From Marinirhabdus gelatinilytica (lineage in GTDB: Bacteria > Bacteroidota > Bacteroidia > Flavobacteriales > Flavobacteriaceae): a DNA stretch of 64,000 bases. The stretch spans positions 173,088-237,087 of the forward strand of contig NZ_QRAO01000003.1 in assembly GCF_003353425.1 (NCBI RefSeq), written 5' to 3'. The position numbers and the translations under genes were made by a program. Below are positions 61,701-64,000 of this stretch, piece after piece. The notes under the pieces are model-generated. The model had not been told where the DNA came from and ran no database searches. It saw nothing but the letters and a program-made list of their open reading frames with translations. Each line of letters begins with the position of its first letter. The first letter of the stretch is position 1.

Positions 61701-62477
61701 TTAAACTGAAATTTTTAATCCATCGTATGCCAAATGGATATTGGGAGGTAATTTTTTTTCAATCTCTTTATGAAAGCCAAACATATGGCTTATGTGCGTA
61801 AAATAGGTTGTTCCTGGGTTTATTTTTTTTACAAGTGCCAGTGCTTCTTCAAGATTTAGGTGGGAATGGTGTGGTTTTTCACGAAGACAGTTCAGCACGA
61901 GGACTTCAGTGTTTTTTATTTTTTCAATTTCGGTATCGGCTATTGTTTTAACATCGGTCAAATAGGTAAAGTTTCCAATCCTGAAACCTAGGACCGGCAA
62001 AGATGCGTGATGGGCTTCAACTGGTATAATCAGGGTTTCAGCTATATGGAAATTTGAGTTTTTGTCTATTTTGTGTTCAGCAATGGTAGGGGCACCGGGG
62101 TATTTATTTTCAGTTTCAAAAATGTAACCGAAACGTTGGTGCAAGGCCTTAAAAACTCGCTCGTGGGCATAAAAGTCTACAAGTCCTTTCTGAAAAGAAA
62201 ACGGTCTTATATCGTCCAGTCCTGCGGTGTGGTCACTATGTTCGTGGGTTAACAGGATACCGTCTATCTCTTGTACGTCCTCCCGTAACATCTGCTGCCT
62301 GAAATCTGGCCCACAATCTATAATATACCGGTGAGGGCCCCACTCCAACATTACCGAGACCCGCAATCTTTTATCCTTACTATCGTTACTTAAACATACT
62401 GGGTGCGAGCTGCCTATTACAGGTATTCCCTGTGAAGTTCCAGTACCCAAAAATGTTACGGTGAGCTCATGTTTCAT
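61701..62477 (-). CDS. MBL-fold metal-dependent hydrolase
   Basis: A 258-residue metallo-beta-lactamase-fold protein. The core motif LTHEHSDHTAGLDDIRPF gives the HxHxDH metal site (about 76-93). Further ligands are in HHASLPVLGFRI, YLTDVKT (about 170-176) and the C-terminal THISHMFGFHKEI. The N terminus TFLGTGTSQGIPVIGSSHPV is typical of the PhnP/RNase Z-related group of hydrolases. The substrate is unknown; cyclic phosphodiesterase-like activity is likely. It is divergent from the gene at 62558. Confidence 0.92.
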   Translation of the reverse strand: MKHELTVTFLGTGTSQGIPVIGSSHPVCLSNDSKDKRLRVSVMLEWGPHRYIIDCGPDFRQQMLREDVQEIDGILLTHEHSDHTAGLDDIRPFSFQKGLVDFYAHERVFKALHQRFGYIFETENKYPGAPTIAEHKIDKNSNFHIAETLIIPVEAHHASLPVLGFRIGNFTYLTDVKTIADTEIEKIKNTEVLVLNCLREKPHHSHLNLEEALALVKKINPGTTYFTHISHMFGFHKEIEKKLPPNIHLAYDGLKISV

Positions 62478-62524
62478 TATGACAAAAATAACAGGATTTT
62501 TTTTAGTTTGCCTTGCCTATTCGT

Positions 62525-62532
62525 TACCTTTG
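62525..62532 (+). promoter_or_regulatory. Promoter -7 element before the 62558 gene
   Basis: TACCTTTG matches TAnnTTTG, 25 bp before the start. It is in the divergent spacer with the MBL-fold gene. A TTTG at 62507-62510 is too close (14 bp) for a good -33. Confidence 0.4.
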
Positions 62533-62557
62533 TTAGAGCACATTTAAATAGTGTATT

Positions 62558-64000
62558 ATGCCAGATATGATTAAAGGGGATAAAGAATTTGAGAATATCC
62601 CTTCCATAAGAAGTAAAGCCTTGCGTATTAACCTGAACGAGAACATCTATGGTACTTTTGCCGAGATTGGGGCCGGACAGGAAACCGTTAGAAATTTCTT
62701 TAGGGCAGGTGGAGCCTCTGGTACCATTGCCAAGACTATGTCTGCTTACGATAAGGATTTTAGTGATGCAATTTATGGCGTAGAAGAAGATGCCAGGTAT
62801 GTTACGGAGTCGCGTCTCAAAAAAATGCTTAACCACGAAATGAACCTTATTGAGGAACGAATCGTGCGTGAAAAACATCCTGAGAAATTGTTCTTTGCCT
62901 ATGCAAACACCGTAGCAACTATAGATTTTGCCAAAAAATACAAAGGACACGGATGGCTGGGAATACGCTACCAAACCAAACCAGAAGAAGACTATAGCGA
63001 AATTATTCTCCACATACGTTTCCATGAGAACGATGCCGTGGCACAACAGATCACGCTGGGAATATTAGGGGTAAATTTAATTTATGGCGCTTATTATAAA
63101 TACGACCAGCCCCGAAAATTACTCCGCTACCTTTATGACCATATTGACAAGGACAAAATTGAGATTGACACCATTAATTTTTCGGGACCCAAATTTGACG
63201 ATAATGTGGATAATAGGTTGATGAGCCTTCAGCTTATTAAAAACGGTATGACCGATGCTGTGATGTTTGGCCCGGATGGGAACAACATACTTCCCGCCCG
63301 TATACTCTACAAAAAGAACATCTTAGCGCTCCGTGGAAGTTTCCGCCCTGTAACAAAGGTGAATATTGATATGTATGAGAGGTCGTACGAAATGTTCCTA
63401 GAAGAAAACAAGGTTGAAAAAGATCGCACCGAGGTGATCTTCGAAATCACCCTCTCCAACCTGCGTGCCGAGGGAGAAATTGACGAAGAAGACTTTATGG
63501 ACCGTGCCCGACTACTCTGCTCATTGGGCCACACGGTAATGATCTCCAATTTCCAAGAATATTACAAACTGGTAGAATATTTTTCGCGATATACCAAAAT
63601 GCGCTTAGGGCTTGCCATGGGCGTAAACAATCTAGTGGATATTTTTGATGAAAAATACTACCGTCACTTAAGTGGTGGTATCTTGGAAGCCTTTGGTAAA
63701 CTGTTCTTTAAGGACCTTAAGGTATATCTATACCCTATGCGAGACCCAGAAACGGGCGAATATACCACAAGCGAAAATCTAAAGGTGCACCCTCGTATGA
63801 AGGAGCTCTACAAGTTCTTTAAATACAACGGCAAGGTTGTGGATATTAAAAACTTTAACGAGAATATCCTCAATATTTTCTCTAGAGAAGTCCTCCAAAA
63901 AATTGAGGACAATGAAGACGGTTGGGAGGATATGCTGCCCAAAGGAGTTTCTGAAATTATAAAGGAAAAACAACTATTTAGTTGTCAATACGCAAACGAA
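62558..64000 (+). CDS. Large conserved protein of unknown function, partial at the right edge
   Basis: The frame starts with ATG at 62558 (MPDMIKGDKEFENIPSIRSK) and is open for 481 codons to the last base, so the C-terminal end is missing. It is a soluble protein with no signal peptide or membrane segments. Recognisable conserved-looking segments include YGTFAEIGAGQETVRNFFRA, YANTVATIDFAKKYKGHGWL, FGPDGNNILPARILYKKNI, and MISNFQEYYKLVEYFSRYTK. Such genes are, as I recall, highly conserved in Bacteroidota and often carry misleading database names. The sequence shows no TonB-type plug or barrel. I do not assign a function. Confidence 0.85.
   Translation, partial: MPDMIKGDKEFENIPSIRSKALRINLNENIYGTFAEIGAGQETVRNFFRAGGASGTIAKTMSAYDKDFSDAIYGVEEDARYVTESRLKKMLNHEMNLIEERIVREKHPEKLFFAYANTVATIDFAKKYKGHGWLGIRYQTKPEEDYSEIILHIRFHENDAVAQQITLGILGVNLIYGAYYKYDQPRKLLRYLYDHIDKDKIEIDTINFSGPKFDDNVDNRLMSLQLIKNGMTDAVMFGPDGNNILPARILYKKNILALRGSFRPVTKVNIDMYERSYEMFLEENKVEKDRTEVIFEITLSNLRAEGEIDEEDFMDRARLLCSLGHTVMISNFQEYYKLVEYFSRYTKMRLGLAMGVNNLVDIFDEKYYRHLSGGILEAFGKLFFKDLKVYLYPMRDPETGEYTTSENLKVHPRMKELYKFFKYNGKVVDIKNFNENILNIFSREVLQKIEDNEDGWEDMLPKGVSEIIKEKQLFSCQYANE

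Noticed and set aside
1-64000. tRNA, rRNA or CRISPR array
   Set aside because: I scanned the spacers for T-loop-like GTTCGA contexts and regularly spaced repeats and saw no convincing case.

Overview
The window looks like a chromosomal segment of a member of the Flavobacteriaceae (phylum Bacteroidota), most likely a free-living and probably marine species. The support is a type A (T9SS) C-terminal sorting domain, several PorT-like small outer-membrane beta-barrels, many TonB-dependent or DUF5916-type outer-membrane proteins, Bacteroidota promoter elements of the form TAnnTTTG, no obvious Shine-Dalgarno signals, and conserved family neighbourhoods (rny/zapA, ferredoxin/acyl-CoA reductase/serC/serA, parE/parC). 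I cannot name the genus. No tRNA, rRNA, CRISPR array, prophage or insertion sequence was recognised.

Layout. 0.1-6.7 kb: lpd, then a minus-strand block of four small secreted beta-barrels interleaved with aroQ, then xerD and an aldo/keto reductase. 6.7-15.3 kb: an AT-rich accessory stretch with a small membrane protein, an orphan barstar-like protein, a secreted VCBS-repeat T9SS protein and a complete type III restriction-modification operon led by an XRE regulator. Short, related, imperfect inverted repeats lie between these inserts. 15.4-22.2 kb: core genes rny, a 6S-like RNA, zapA, a coiled-coil protein, an M23 peptidase and a TonB-dependent receptor. 22.2-28.4 kb: an Lrp/AsnC regulator, an M14 carboxypeptidase, an HTH regulator with palindromic operators, a lipoprotein, TerC, a TerB-like protein, TrmL, a methyltransferase-VF530 fusion, and MscL. 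28.4-33.6 kb: topoisomerase IV genes parE and parC separated by an orphan lipoprotein gene.

33.8-44.1 kb: a PAP2 phosphatase, YchF, three small secreted charged proteins, two tandem alpha/beta hydrolases, and the serine-biosynthesis neighbourhood (ferredoxin, acyl-CoA reductase, serC, serA, DUF937). 44.1-48.3 kb: a probable metal-acquisition group (lipoprotein, small membrane protein, His/Cys-rich exported protein, ZnuD-like TonB receptor, acidic lipoprotein). 48.3-53.9 kb: folE, msrA, a DUF5916 outer-membrane protein, a LolD-like ATPase and a TIGR02757 protein. 54.0-64 kb: two tandem GAF histidine kinases, a BatA-domain protein coupled to a dihydroorotase-like protein that has lost its metal-binding HxH, two tandem DUF4870-like membrane proteins, an esterase, an MBL-fold hydrolase, and a large conserved gene that runs off the right edge.

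The most noteworthy points are the 6S-like RNA with a fully nested rod structure, the repeat-bounded accessory inserts around the type III RM system, the methyltransferase-VF530 fusion, the His-rich/TonB/lipoprotein group, the degenerate dihydroorotase, and the palindromic operators around the 24.2 kb regulator. Nothing here is demonstrably a new system from sequence alone. The repeat-bounded cassette region is the best candidate for unexplained structure.
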